Assembly: GCA_905234855.1 (NCBI GenBank)
Contig: CAJOIU010000015.1
Coordinates: forward strand, 1 to 39,606
Source: an uncultured Oscillospiraceae bacterium
GTDB taxonomy: Bacteria; Bacillota; Clostridia; Oscillospirales; Oscillospiraceae
Reading direction: 5' to 3'
Length of the DNA stretch: 39,606 nucleotides
Shown here: piece after piece, positions 29,338 through 37,778 of the stretch
Layout of the letters: each line of letters opens with the position of its first letter
How positions within the stretch are numbered: the first letter of the stretch is position 1
Translations under genes and position numbers: made by a program
The notes under the pieces: generated by a model
The model's input: the letters and a program-made list of their open reading frames with translations, nothing else
Database searches by the model: none
What the model was told of the DNA's origin: nothing

Positions 29338-31107
29338 TCAATAGAAAGAATCATACAGCGGCTGCACCTCATCCGCCACGCCGAAATTGTACCAATACCG
29401 CTCTTTGTTCAGGATCGTGTCCCGGTCGCCGTCATAGTGGAACACACCGAAGACGTTATAGCGCTCAAAGCCGTTGGCCTCCGCATCCCATTGATCGAGG
29501 TTGCCGATCCATTCCACCTCGGGATACTGGCTCATATAGCCCCAGACCCGGGTGGTGCGGATGCGGCGGTCGCCCTCGTGCCAGTCGAAAAAGGTCGTGC
29601 CGTAATCGCCGTAGTCCTCGCCCAGCAGGGAGAGGATCGTGGGCATCACGTCCTCCTGCGCCACAGGCGCGGAAGAGACCTCCATCTCGTTGCGGGTCTC
29701 ACCGGGGAGTTTTATCATGCCCACCGTCTGGAAGCATTCGAAATAGCCATGATCGGCGGAAATGATGATCGTGGCGCGGTCATACACCCCGATGGCGCGC
29801 AGATACTGGAAGAAAGTATCCAGCATCACAAGATAGCCGTGGAGCGCCGTGGTGCGGTCGGTCTCGTCCTCGGCGCACAGATAGCCGTCGTAATCCACCA
29901 CATAGGGGAAATGCGCGCCCGCCATGTGATACCAGTTGAATACATTATACTCATCGGTGAGCGTGAGCCCCTCGTCCTCCAGCGAGGACTGGAAATCATA
30001 GTTGATGCGCAGCTTCTTCACGCCTTGGAAGGTGGAGATATCCACGATGCCGCCGGTGGAGACGCAGAAGTCGTTTTTCAGCATGATGGGCATATAGCGG
30101 TACAGTGACATATCCAGCACGAACTCGAAAAACAGCGGCGTCACCACGAGCCGGCCGGCCTCCACGACGTTATCGGCCTTGCCGATCATATTCTCCGCCC
30201 CCAGCGCGGCGTAGTTCGACTCCATGAAGAGGTTCGCCCGATAGCCGTGGTCGTGGAGGATATCGTAGAATTGCTCCGCCGTATCGCTGTGCCATGCGTT
30301 ATAGACCGCCTGCCGGGTCGGCACCGTCGTATCGAGATACTGGTGCGTGGCGAGGTACATGAGGCTCGGGAAGGTGAAGGAATAGCAGGACGACATATTG
30401 TCGTAATACAGAAAATCCTTAAAAGTTTCCCGCAGAGCGGGATCCAATTCAAGCTGCTCCTCGAAGATGAGGGGGTTGAACTGGTCGAGGGTGATAAAGA
30501 TGATGTTTTCGCCGGTGGAGAAGGTGAACTGGCCGGAGCCGTCAAGCTGGTAGTTGGGCGAGGATTTGTCCTCCGGCACCCATGTCGAGATAAGCGCCGT
30601 GGTCTGTGCGACGAACAGCGCCAGCGACGCGATCAGCGCCACGGTCTTGGCCTGCTCGGGGAAAAAGGTCGCCAACGCGATGAGCGCCGCGATCACCGCG
30701 ATCCATATGGCGGCGTTGCGATAGGCGTCCTGCGGGAAGTCGCGCCAATCAAAGGTGTTGCCGTCCAGCGTGCCGATCACGCCGTTCATGAACGCGCCCT
30801 GCACATAGAACATGACCGCCGCGCCCAGCAGCAGCCCCATGGCAACGCCCCGCCACCGGCCGGGAACAAACGCGGCCAGCGCCGCCAGAACCAGCGCGGC
30901 GCCCACCGTCACGAGACCGAACGCGGGCGCGAGGCTGCCCGCCGAGAACGTCAGGTACATCTGGTTCGAGTTCACGATATCCAGCGGCCCGAAAAAGATC
31001 ACCGTGTAGCATAGGGCAAACGCCGGAGCCAACAGCGTCAGAAAGCGCTTCGGCCACGTTTTCCAGTAATCTCCCGCCGTTTTGTTTTCCTGCTTCTTTT
31101 CCGCCAT
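29338..31107 (-). CDS. Sulfatase-fold membrane phosphotransferase-like protein
   Basis: 589 aa from ATG 31105-31107, 10 nt after AGGAGG; the frame upstream to 31230 lacks a comparable start. Five N-terminal membrane segments (FLTLLAPAFALCYTVIFFG ... ALIASLALFVAQTTALIST) precede an extracellular alkaline phosphatase/sulfatase fold from about residue 200. Candidate metal ligands are D208 (IIFITLDQF) and D452/H453 (ISADHGYFE); the presumed Thr nucleophile is T245 (SCYSFTFPSLMYL). LtaS-, OpgB- and EptA-type relatives move phosphoglycerol or phosphoethanolamine from lipids to surface glycans; hydrolysis is also possible. It is the first gene of the four-gene operon, so its product probably acts outside the cell on the same polymer. 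Confidence 0.87.
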   Translation of the reverse strand: MAEKKQENKTAGDYWKTWPKRFLTLLAPAFALCYTVIFFGPLDIVNSNQMYLTFSAGSLAPAFGLVTVGAALVLAALAAFVPGRWRGVAMGLLLGAAVMFYVQGAFMNGVIGTLDGNTFDWRDFPQDAYRNAAIWIAVIAALIALATFFPEQAKTVALIASLALFVAQTTALISTWVPEDKSSPNYQLDGSGQFTFSTGENIIFITLDQFNPLIFEEQLELDPALRETFKDFLYYDNMSSCYSFTFPSLMYLATHQYLDTTVPTRQAVYNAWHSDTAEQFYDILHDHGYRANLFMESNYAALGAENMIGKADNVVEAGRLVVTPLFFEFVLDMSLYRYMPIMLKNDFCVSTGGIVDISTFQGVKKLRINYDFQSSLEDEGLTLTDEYNVFNWYHMAGAHFPYVVDYDGYLCAEDETDRTTALHGYLVMLDTFFQYLRAIGVYDRATIIISADHGYFECFQTVGMIKLPGETRNEMEVSSAPVAQEDVMPTILSLLGEDYGDYGTTFFDWHEGDRRIRTTRVWGYMSQYPEVEWIGNLDQWDAEANGFERYNVFGVFHYDGDRDTILNKERYWYNFGVADEVQPLYDSFY

Positions 31108-31140
31108 GCGACGAAAACCTCCTGTGATCGCTTGAGAATG

Positions 31141-31170
31141 CTTAACAAAATTTAATCTTCTCTTAACAAA
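31141..31170 (-). repeat. 9-bp direct repeat with 12-nt spacer, LytTR-type spacing
   Basis: Minus-strand TTTGTTAAG occurs at 31162-31170 and again at 31141-31149, exactly 21 bp apart. Two 9-bp direct repeats separated by 12-13 bp, with core GTT-N-[AG]-[TG], is the pattern bound by LytTR-family response regulators. The first positions deviate from that consensus. The repeat lies between the predicted promoter and the start of the sulfatase-like gene. Confidence 0.5.
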
Positions 31171-31201
31171 GAGTAAAGTTTCCTGCCTCACAAATATATT
31201 A

Positions 31202-31230
31202 ATATTATCATGCATTCGGCAGAAATACAA
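31202..31230 (-). promoter_or_regulatory. Putative promoter of the sulfatase/YidC-TagF operon
   Basis: Minus strand: TTGTAT (31225-31230), 17-nt spacer, TAATAT (31202-31207) preceded by TG. This is a moderate match. A weaker alternative is TTTACT with TAAATT further downstream. Confidence 0.4.
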
Positions 31231-31249
31231 CCGATTTTCCGGGTGCTGT

Positions 31250-31265
31250 GGGAGAATATTTTCCC
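31250..31265. promoter_or_regulatory. Imperfect palindrome between divergent promoters
   Basis: GGGAGAATATTTTCCC (14 of 16 positions symmetric) lies between the -35 boxes of the minus-strand operon promoter and the acyltransferase promoter. It is a candidate shared operator. Confidence 0.35.
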
Positions 31266-31281
31266 AATTTGCGCCGACCTA

Positions 31282-31310
31282 TTGACGAAGCACCGAAAAA
31301 TTATTATAAT
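31282..31310 (+). promoter_or_regulatory. Sigma-A promoter of the acyltransferase gene
   Basis: TTGACG (31282-31287), 17-nt spacer, perfect TATAAT (31305-31310). The start codon at 31384 follows after a 67-nt leader. Confidence 0.8.
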
Positions 31311-31383
31311 TTTTTCATAAATCTGTTTGAAACATCCCGCGGGAGCAGCGGCTTCCGCGTCTTGGTTCTTGAAGGAGATAACC

Positions 31384-32478
31384 ATGGAAACGCTTGCAGC
31401 CCCTTTGCCCGGAGCACAGATCGCCCCGCCCAGAAAGCGCTGGTTCCGCGCCGACAATATCCGCTACATACTGCTTTTCAACGTCATCGCCGAGCATATG
31501 CTCACCCAGACGGGCTATTTGCCCGGTCAGGTCGCGCCGGTGAACATTTCGGCGCATTGGCTCGTCACCGTCATCGTATGCTGGTCGCGCATGATCACCA
31601 TGCCCGGCTTCTGCTTCATATCCGGCTACTTCTCGAAGAAGGGCGACAAATGCTATCAGAGCGCGATTTTTGACTTTCTCGTGCCGTACCTCATCTTCAA
31701 CAGTCTGTTTGTGCTGTGCTACGGCACAAGCGCGCCGAATATCTTTACGCCGACGTTCGCGTACTGGTATCTCATGTGCATGTTTTTCTGGAAGCTCCTC
31801 ACAAAAGCGCTCCAGCAGATCAAATACATCGTGCCCATCTCCTTCGTCGCCGCGCTGCTCGTCGGCGCGTTCTGCTCCGATGTCGGACACTTCATGAGCA
31901 TCAGCCGGACGATCGGCTTCCTGCCGTTTTACCTCATCGGCATGAAGCTCAGCCGCGAGGATGTGGCAAAGCTCGAAAACCTGCCGAAGCTTCCCGTCTT
32001 CCTCGTCACGATGGCCGTCATGGCTGTGTGGGGCTGGCTGAACGTCAAAGAGGTCTTCCACATCGACTTCTTCTATTATTGGGCGCCGTTTGCGGGCGAC
32101 CCCGCGCACCCCGAGTTTATGAACTTTTCCTACGGGATCGGGAAGGGCCTTTTGCTGCGTGCCCTCGGCTATGCGGTCTCCTTCCTTCAGATCATCTTCC
32201 TGTTTGTCTTTGTGCCGGACAGGTCTCTGCCCGTCATGCGCGATGTGGGCACCCGCACCATGGTGCCGTACCTGCTGCACACCTACGTCATCATGTTCAT
32301 GCGCAACCTGTATGTCCTCGTTCCCGCGCTGACCGTGTGGTACATCTCCATCCCCATCGCGCTGCTCATAGCCGTGGGCGTCATGTCCCTCCTCAGCCTG
32401 CCGGTGCTGAACGACCTCTACGGCAGTCTCATCAAGTTCATCAAAAAGCTTTTCTATCAGGAGCCGAAAATCGCATAA
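31384..32478 (+). CDS. Acyltransferase-3 family membrane protein
   Basis: 364 aa, ATG 31384, 6 nt after AAGGAG. About ten membrane segments follow a short cytosolic start (RKRWFRADNIRYILLFNVIA, where the family usually has a catalytic His: H18 in other members, here HMLTQTG just after). FCFISGYFSKK and FLVPYLIFNSLFVL are typical of the OafA/OpgC/YkfA-like acyltransferases that acetylate or succinylate surface glycans from a cytosolic acyl donor. It is divergent from the sulfatase/YidC-TagF operon, so acylation of the same polymer is plausible. A terminator follows at 32484. Confidence 0.88.
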   Translation: METLAAPLPGAQIAPPRKRWFRADNIRYILLFNVIAEHMLTQTGYLPGQVAPVNISAHWLVTVIVCWSRMITMPGFCFISGYFSKKGDKCYQSAIFDFLVPYLIFNSLFVLCYGTSAPNIFTPTFAYWYLMCMFFWKLLTKALQQIKYIVPISFVAALLVGAFCSDVGHFMSISRTIGFLPFYLIGMKLSREDVAKLENLPKLPVFLVTMAVMAVWGWLNVKEVFHIDFFYYWAPFAGDPAHPEFMNFSYGIGKGLLLRALGYAVSFLQIIFLFVFVPDRSLPVMRDVGTRTMVPYLLHTYVIMFMRNLYVLVPALTVWYISIPIALLIAVGVMSLLSLPVLNDLYGSLIKFIKKLFYQEPKIA

Positions 32479-32483
32479 CAAAG

Positions 32484-32519
32484 ATCGCCGGAGCAGCCCG
32501 CTCCGGCGATTTCTGTTTT
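32484..32519. terminator. Bidirectional terminator, acyltransferase/threonine synthase
   Basis: ATCGCCGGAGC (32484-32494) and GCTCCGGCGAT (32500-32510) pair perfectly around a 5-nt loop, followed by TTCTGTTTT on the plus strand. It lies between convergent genes. Confidence 0.8.
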
Positions 32520-32536
32520 GTTCAATCCTTCGGCGG

Positions 32537-33757
32537 TCAGCCCAGCACGTCCCCCAGCAGGGAGACGTCCGGCCGGATGCGGATCGGTTCCCCTGCCGCA
32601 CGGACGGCATTCGCCGTATCCTTGAGGCCGTTGCCCGTCACGATGGACACCACCTCCGCGTCTGCCGGGAGCTTTCCGGCCATGCATAGCTTCATGAGTC
32701 CTGCCGTGCCGGTTACGCCCGCCGGTTCGCCGAACACGCCGCAGGTCCTGCCCAGATAACGCATCGCGGCAAGGATCTCCTCATCCGTCACCTCCACGGT
32801 CAGGCCGTTCGATTCCCGAATGGCCGCGATGGCCTTATCGGGATTGCGGGGGACGCCGACGGAGATGGAGTCCGCCAGCGTATCCTCCGGCATCGGCTGC
32901 CACGGCTCGCCGGTTTCCACGGCGCGGTTGATGGGGCAGGTCTTTTCCGCCTGCACGCTGATGAGCTTCGGCAGCCGGTCGATGAAGCCTGCGGCATACA
33001 GATCGCGGAAGCCCTTCCACACGCCCGCGATGGTGCAGCCGTCGCCCACCGACAGCGCCGCATAATCCGGCGCGCGCCAGCCGAGCTGCTCCGCGATCTC
33101 CAGCGCCACGGTCTTTTTTCCCTCCATGAGATAGGGATTGATGGCTGCGTTCCGGTTATACCAGCCGTAACGCTCAATGGCTGCCTTCGACATCTCGAAG
33201 GTGTCCTCATACGTCCCCTGCACGGAAAGTACCGTTGCGCCGAAGATAAGAAGCTGCGAAACCTTCCCCAGCGGAGCCCGCTCCGGCACGAAGATGAACG
33301 ATTTGAGTCCCGCGGCGGCTGCGTTTCCGGCCAGTGAGGAGGCGGCGTTCCCCGTGGAGGAGCAGGCGACGGTGTCATACCCCGCCTCCAGAGCCTTCGC
33401 AACTGCCATGGCGGATGCGCGATCCTTCAGGCTCGCCGTAGGATTCTGGCCGTCGTCCTTGATCCACAGCCGCCCAAGCCCCAGCTCCTTCGCAAGGCGC
33501 GGCTCGTCATACAGCGGCGACCAGCCCACCCGCAGCGGCGGCGCGGGCGTATCTTCCTCCACCGGGAGGAACGCCCGATACCGCCACATGGAGTGATCGG
33601 GGGAGGCGGATATCGCCTCCTTTGTCGTATGCGAGCGGATGAAATCATAATCATATACCACGTCCATGACGCCTCCGCAGACGCAGGTCGTGGCATCCGG
33701 CAGAGCCTCCTGCGTCCGTCCGCAGGTCACGCAGCGCAGATACTTCACGTTCTTCAT
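32537..33757 (-). CDS. thrC: Threonine synthase
   Basis: 406 aa from ATG 33755-33757, 10 nt after AGGAGA. An N-terminal zinc ribbon (CVTCGR...CVCGG) precedes a fold-type II PLP domain: SLKDRAS (K111 binds PLP), SSTGNAASSLAGNAAAAG, VQGTYEDTF, NPYLMEGKKTVALEI and the phosphate-binding SVGDGCTIAG. TGNGLKDTANAV is close to the C-terminus. It converts O-phosphohomoserine to threonine and phosphate. It is a single gene with its own promoter; by sequence it could also be a threonine synthase-like enzyme of different specificity, but the match is close. Confidence 0.93.
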   Translation of the reverse strand: MKNVKYLRCVTCGRTQEALPDATTCVCGGVMDVVYDYDFIRSHTTKEAISASPDHSMWRYRAFLPVEEDTPAPPLRVGWSPLYDEPRLAKELGLGRLWIKDDGQNPTASLKDRASAMAVAKALEAGYDTVACSSTGNAASSLAGNAAAAGLKSFIFVPERAPLGKVSQLLIFGATVLSVQGTYEDTFEMSKAAIERYGWYNRNAAINPYLMEGKKTVALEIAEQLGWRAPDYAALSVGDGCTIAGVWKGFRDLYAAGFIDRLPKLISVQAEKTCPINRAVETGEPWQPMPEDTLADSISVGVPRNPDKAIAAIRESNGLTVEVTDEEILAAMRYLGRTCGVFGEPAGVTGTAGLMKLCMAGKLPADAEVVSIVTGNGLKDTANAVRAAGEPIRIRPDVSLLGDVLG

Positions 33758-33805
33758 CTTCCCATAATCTCCTCTCTGTCGGCTCATCGGCAAATTTGTT
33801 AGTTT

Positions 33806-33834
33806 ATTATAGCGCAATCGCCCATATATTGCTA
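33806..33834 (-). promoter_or_regulatory. Promoter of thrC
   Basis: Minus strand: perfect TATAAT (33806-33811), preceded 17 nt upstream by a weak -35 box TAGCAA (33829-33834). Confidence 0.5.
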
Positions 33835-33880
33835 TATCTCACAAAAAAAAGATTTTTTTTACAAATCGGTCACTTTATAT

Positions 33881-33912
33881 TTGAAAAATCCACACAAAAA
33901 GTTTATTATAAT
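33881..33912 (+). promoter_or_regulatory. Probable promoter of the membrane pyrophosphatase gene
   Basis: TTGAAA (33881-33886) and TATAAT (33907-33912) are both present, but the spacing of 20 nt is long. A different -35 (for example GAAAAA, 18-nt spacer) may be used. The region is AT-rich. Confidence 0.4.
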
Positions 33913-33947
33913 AAGGTCTGAACAATAAAAAATAGGAGTGATTCAAA

Positions 33948-36065
33948 ATGGAAAATCTGTTCTGGATCGGCTTCGTGGGTGCGGCCGTCGCGCTCATCTT
34001 CGCTCTCCTTCAGCGGAACAAGGTCATGAAGTTCTCCGAAGGCGACGCAAAGATGGTTAAGCTAGCCTCTGCCATCCGCGAGGGCGCCAATGCCTATCTG
34101 AAGGCGCAGTACACCACCGTCGCCAAGGTTTTTGCGATCGTCTTCGTGCTGCTGCTCATCATCGCATTTGCTTCCAAGGGGCAGATGCTCTCACGTGTGA
34201 CCCCGTTTGCGTTTCTGACGGGCGGTATCTGGTCGATGCTCGCAGGCTTCATCGGCATGCGCATCGCCACCAACTCCAACGCCCGTACCGCCAATGCGGC
34301 GCATGAGAGCCTGAACCGCGGCCTGAACGTCGCCTTCTCCTCCGGCTCCGTCATGGGCTTCACCGTTGTCGGTCTCGGCATCCTCGACATCACTCTTTGG
34401 TTCATCGGTCTGCGCTACATCGGCGGGATCAATGATCCTGTCGCTCTCGGCAACATCATGGTCATGAACGGTATGGGCGCCTCCTTCATGGCGCTGTTCG
34501 CCCGCGTGGGCGGCGGCATCTACACCAAGGCCGCCGACGTCGGCGCCGACCTTGTGGGCAAGGTCGAGGCCGAGGACGACCCCCGCAACCCCGCCACCAT
34601 CGCCGATAACGTGGGCGATAACGTGGGCGACGTGGCCGGCATGGGCGCCGACCTGTATGAGAGCTATGTCGGCTCCATCCTCGCCACCTTCGCGCTGGCC
34701 GCCGCCGCCGGCTACGGCTGGAAGGGAATGTTCCTGCCCGTGGCGCTGGCTGTCTGCGGCATCATCTGCTCTCTGATCGGCTCCTTCCTCGTCAAGACGA
34801 AGGAAGACGCCACCCAGCTCAGCCTCCTCAACAGCCTCCGCACCGGCACCTATACCGCCGCCGTGCTGAGCGCCGTCGTCGCGGCTCCCCTCTGCTATTT
34901 CATCCTCGGCACCGCCAACCACTGCTGGGGCATCTACATCTCCATCCTCTGCGGCTTGATCGGCGGCACCGCCATCGGCTATTTCACCGAGTACTATACC
35001 TCCGATAACTACAAGCCCACCCAGAAGCTTGCCGCGGCCTCCGAGACCGGCTCCGCCACCATCATCATCGGCGGTATCTCTCTCGGCCTCAAGTCCACCA
35101 TGGCTTCCATCCTCATCGTCGGCGCGGCGGTCATCATCAGCTACTTCGCCGCGGGCGGCACCGCCACCATCGTGGACGGCAGCGGCCTCTTCACCGCCAC
35201 CTTCAACCAAGGCCTCTACGGTATCGGCATCGCCGGCGTCGGCATGCTCTCCACCCTCGGCATCACGCTCGCCACCGATGCTTACGGCCCCGTGGCCGAC
35301 AATGCCGGCGGCATCGCCGAGATGAGCGGCCTGCCCGAGGAGGTCCGCGACCGTACCGACGCCCTCGATTCCCTCGGCAACACCACCGCCGCCACCGGCA
35401 AGGGCTTCGCCATCGGCTCCGCCTCCCTCACCGCGCTGGCGCTTCTCGTTTCCTATGTCAATATCGTGCAGGACAAGACCGACGTCGTGCTGAACTTCTC
35501 GCTGACGAGCCCAACCGTTCTTGTAGGACTGTTCATCGGCGCTATGCTGACCTTCGTCTTCTCCGCCTTCACCATGAGCGCGGTGCAGACCGCGGCGCAG
35601 TCCATCGTCGTGGAGGTTCGCCGCCAGTTCCGCGAGATCGCGGGCATCATGGAATACAAGGCCGACCCCGATTACGCGGCCTGCGTTTCCCTCTGCACCA
35701 AGGGCGCGCTGCATGAGATGGTCGTTCCCTCTCTGCTCGCCATCGTTGTTCCCATCCTCACCGGCCTGATCCTCGGCCCCACCGGCGTCGTCGGTCTGCT
35801 GGGCGGCGTTTCCGTCACCGGCTTCGCTATGGCGGTGTTCATGTCGAACGCGGGCGGCGCGTGGGATAACGCCAAGAAGTACATCGAGCGCGGCAACCAC
35901 GGCGGCAAGGGCTCCGATCAGCACAAAGCTGCCGTCGTCGGCGACACCGTGGGCGACCCCTTCAAGGATACCTCGGGTCCGAGCCTCAACATCCTCATTA
36001 AGCTCTGCTCCACCGTGTCCATCGTGTTCTCCGGCCTGATCGTGGCTTTCCATCTCATCGGCTGA
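33948..36065 (+). CDS. hppA: K+-dependent membrane-bound pyrophosphatase (H+ or Na+ pumping)
   Basis: 705 aa, full length, with about 16 membrane helices; ATG 33948 lies 9 nt after AGGAG. The PPi-binding site shows in [20 protein letters not shown] (D197 first) and [20 protein letters not shown]; a third acidic patch is [20 protein letters not shown] near the end. [16 protein letters not shown] carries Ala481 and Gly484, the K+-dependent signature; K+-independent enzymes have Lys at the first site. It couples PPi hydrolysis to H+ or Na+ export at the membrane, saving energy in anaerobes. Which ion is pumped cannot be decided here. It is monocistronic, ending in a strong terminator. Confidence 0.97.
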   Translation: MENLFWIGFVGAAVALIFALLQRNKVMKFSEGDAKMVKLASAIREGANAYLKAQYTTVAKVFAIVFVLLLIIAFASKGQMLSRVTPFAFLTGGIWSMLAGFIGMRIATNSNARTANAAHESLNRGLNVAFSSGSVMGFTVVGLGILDITLWFIGLRYIGGINDPVALGNIMVMNGMGASFMALFARVGGGIYTKAADVGADLVGKVEAEDDPRNPATIADNVGDNVGDVAGMGADLYESYVGSILATFALAAAAGYGWKGMFLPVALAVCGIICSLIGSFLVKTKEDATQLSLLNSLRTGTYTAAVLSAVVAAPLCYFILGTANHCWGIYISILCGLIGGTAIGYFTEYYTSDNYKPTQKLAAASETGSATIIIGGISLGLKSTMASILIVGAAVIISYFAAGGTATIVDGSGLFTATFNQGLYGIGIAGVGMLSTLGITLATDAYGPVADNAGGIAEMSGLPEEVRDRTDALDSLGNTTAATGKGFAIGSASLTALALLVSYVNIVQDKTDVVLNFSLTSPTVLVGLFIGAMLTFVFSAFTMSAVQTAAQSIVVEVRRQFREIAGIMEYKADPDYAACVSLCTKGALHEMVVPSLLAIVVPILTGLILGPTGVVGLLGGVSVTGFAMAVFMSNAGGAWDNAKKYIERGNHGGKGSDQHKAAVVGDTVGDPFKDTSGPSLNILIKLCSTVSIVFSGLIVAFHLIG

Positions 36066-36083
36066 TACCCCAGAAAACATAGC

Positions 36084-36120
36084 TTTTACCGCAGCCGGGC
36101 GACCGGCTGCGGTAAAATTT
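36084..36120 (+). terminator. Terminator of the pyrophosphatase gene
   Basis: TTTTACCGCAGCCGG (36084-36098) pairs over 15 bp with CCGGCTGCGGTAAAA (36103-36117) around GCGA, followed by TTT. Confidence 0.85.
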
Positions 36121-36154
36121 GCCCGGAGCAAGAAGAAAGGAACGAACCTCCTCC

Positions 36155-37516
36155 ATGAACCAACGCACCATGATAAACGATATGACGCGAGGCCCGCTGG
36201 CAAAGCAGATCCTGCTATATTCCGTGCCGCTGATGCTGGCCAATCTCCTGCAGACGCTGTATAACCTCGTCGATCTGGCCGTGGTCGGGCAGGTCACGGA
36301 TTCCGCCTGCGTGAGCGCCGTCTCTGTCGCGGGGCAGATCACCTTTCTGCTATATGCGCTGGGCATGGGACTCGGCAGCGGCACGCAGATCCTCATATCG
36401 CAGCAGGTGGGCGCGGGGAACATGGGCGGCGTGCGGAAGACGACCGGCACATCTCTGACGGCGACGCTGTTTTTGGCGGCGGCTGTGACGGCGGCGGGGC
36501 TCATTTTCAAAAACCTTCTGCTGACACTGCTGAACACGCCGGCGGAGGCCATGCGAGACGCGAAGGAATACATGTTCTGGTGCTGCCTCGGCATCCCCTT
36601 CACTTATGGCTACGGCTCGCTATGCGCCGTGCTGCGGGGCATGGGAGATTCCAAACGTCCGATGTACATCATCGGCATTGCCGCGGCAACGAATGTGGTG
36701 CTGGATATCCTGCTTGTATACAGCTTCGGGATGCGTGCCAAGGGGGCAGCCATTGCCACGGCTGCCGCGCAGGCGGTGAGCTTCCTGTTTGCGCTCGTGT
36801 ATCTTTATCGCCATCGGGAGAGCTTTGGCTTCGACTTCAAGCGGGAGAGCTTTCGCATAGACAAACCCATCCTGCATATGGTAGTCAGTCTTTCCGCGCC
36901 GCTGGCGTTCATGTCCATCGCCATCACCATCTCCATGATGTTCATAAATGCATGGGTCAACGCCTACGGTGTCGTAGCCTCGGCGGTCAGCGGCATCGGC
37001 TCCAAGCTCTACTCCGTGGTGAGCATCGTCACCCAGTCCATGCAGACGGCGGACGCCACCGTGACAGGGCAGAACATCGCGGCGCATCGGGTCGACCGGG
37101 TTAAAAAGGCGCTTTATATCTGCACCGGGATCTGCATGGTGTACTGGGCGGTGATCTCGACGCTCTGCCTCCTGCTCCCGGGACAGATCTTCGGCTTGTT
37201 TTCTACCGATTCTGCCGTACTGGATATGGCTCCCTCGTATATGCTGATCTCCGTGGTCATGTATCTCTCGTTTGCCACGATGGGGCCGCCGCTGGGCTTT
37301 GTAAACGGCGTGGGAAACGTTCGGTTTAACTTTATCATCTCCATTGCGGACGGCGTCGTAGCCCGTATCGGGCTGGGGCTTCTTCTTTCGGGGCCGCTGG
37401 GGCTGGGTCTGCATGGCTACTGGTGGGGCAGCGCCCTTGCCGGCTTCGTCTCCACCATCGGCTGCTGGGCATATTTCTTCTCCGGTCGATGGAAAAACCG
37501 GCAACTTCTCGCTTGA
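36155..37516 (+). CDS. MATE family efflux transporter
   Basis: 453 aa from ATG 36155. The nearest RBS, AAAGGA, is 13 nt away, so ATG 36170 (MINDMTRGPL) is an alternative start. Twelve membrane segments in two MatE halves are visible: MTRGPLAKQILLYSVPLMLA, NLVDLAVVGQ, GLGSGTQILISQQVGAGN, then VSGIGSKLYSVVSIVTQSMQ with TADATVTGQNIAA. It is an Na+- or H+-driven exporter of cationic or aromatic compounds; the substrate is not predictable. It lies alone between the pyrophosphatase terminator and the tRNA-Ala promoter. Confidence 0.94.
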   Translation: MNQRTMINDMTRGPLAKQILLYSVPLMLANLLQTLYNLVDLAVVGQVTDSACVSAVSVAGQITFLLYALGMGLGSGTQILISQQVGAGNMGGVRKTTGTSLTATLFLAAAVTAAGLIFKNLLLTLLNTPAEAMRDAKEYMFWCCLGIPFTYGYGSLCAVLRGMGDSKRPMYIIGIAAATNVVLDILLVYSFGMRAKGAAIATAAAQAVSFLFALVYLYRHRESFGFDFKRESFRIDKPILHMVVSLSAPLAFMSIAITISMMFINAWVNAYGVVASAVSGIGSKLYSVVSIVTQSMQTADATVTGQNIAAHRVDRVKKALYICTGICMVYWAVISTLCLLLPGQIFGLFSTDSAVLDMAPSYMLISVVMYLSFATMGPPLGFVNGVGNVRFNFIISIADGVVARIGLGLLLSGPLGLGLHGYWWGSALAGFVSTIGCWAYFFSGRWKNRQLLA

Positions 37517-37562
37517 CAGAGCCTGCCGGTGTCCCCGACAAAGATTTTTTTCGGCAAAGGTC

Positions 37563-37590
37563 TTTACAAATCCGAAAATCGTGTTATAAT
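37563..37590 (+). promoter_or_regulatory. Sigma-A promoter upstream of tRNA-Ala
   Basis: TTTACA (37563-37568), 16-nt spacer, perfect TATAAT (37585-37590). The partial tRNA copy begins 13 nt downstream and the complete tRNA 106 nt downstream. Confidence 0.7.
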
Positions 37591-37602
37591 ATCTAAGCGT
37601 TG

Positions 37603-37625
37603 TGGGGGCGTAGCTCAGCTGGGAG
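37603..37625 (+). repeat. Partial copy of the tRNA-Ala 5' end (23-bp direct repeat)
   Basis: Bases 37603-37625 are identical to 37696-37718, that is, one base upstream of tRNA-Ala plus its first 22 nt (acceptor 5' strand, D stem 5' strand and most of the D loop). After GGGAG the copies diverge. The 70 nt between the copies contain a nested hairpin: TGTGA/TCACA (37654-37658 with 37681-37685) enclosing GTTGG/CCAAC (37663-37667 with 37672-37676). No anticodon or T arm is present, so it is not a functional tRNA. It may be an attachment-site remnant or a duplication. Confidence 0.7.
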
Positions 37626-37696
37626 CGCAAGCGATACAGTAAATTACGACTTGTGTGACTCAGTTGGTTGCCCAACAATTTCACATCCGACTAAAT

Positions 37697-37772
37697 GGGG
37701 GCGTAGCTCAGCTGGGAGAGCGTTCGGTTCGCATCCGAGAGGTCGAGAGTTCGAATCTCTTCGTCTCCACCA
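37697..37772 (+). tRNA. tRNA-Ala (anticodon CGC)
   Basis: The acceptor GGGGGCG (37697-37703) pairs with CGTCTCC (37762-37768), including the G3-U70 wobble that identifies alanine tRNAs. The anticodon loop TTCGCAT sits between TTCGG and CCGAG, giving anticodon CGC (reads GCG). The T arm is GAGAG-TTCGAAT-CTCTT. Discriminator A and an encoded CCA follow (37770-37772). Confidence 0.93.
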
Positions 37773-37778
37773 TTTTTT

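Noticed and set aside
27481-30108. 875-aa open frame on the plus strand opposite YidC-TagF and the sulfatase-like gene
   Set aside because: It is a His/Arg/Asp-rich shadow without domains, and it spans the boundary of two well-supported minus-strand genes.
31108-31230. Longer N-terminus for the sulfatase-like protein
   Set aside because: The extension has no RBS and covers the predicted promoter and direct-repeat region; ATG 31105-31107 has AGGAGG.
34191-36203. 670-aa Gly/Ala/Glu/His-rich open frame opposite the membrane pyrophosphatase
   Set aside because: It is antisense to a highly conserved 16-helix protein, and its repetitive composition follows from that codon use.
37603-37690. A second functional tRNA-Ala
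   Set aside because: Only the first 22 nt match, with no anticodon arm, T arm or acceptor 3' strand.
37626-37695. Degraded second tRNA based on CTCAGTTGG resembling a D loop
   Set aside because: No pairing acceptor or T-arm could be built; the bases instead form a simple nested hairpin.
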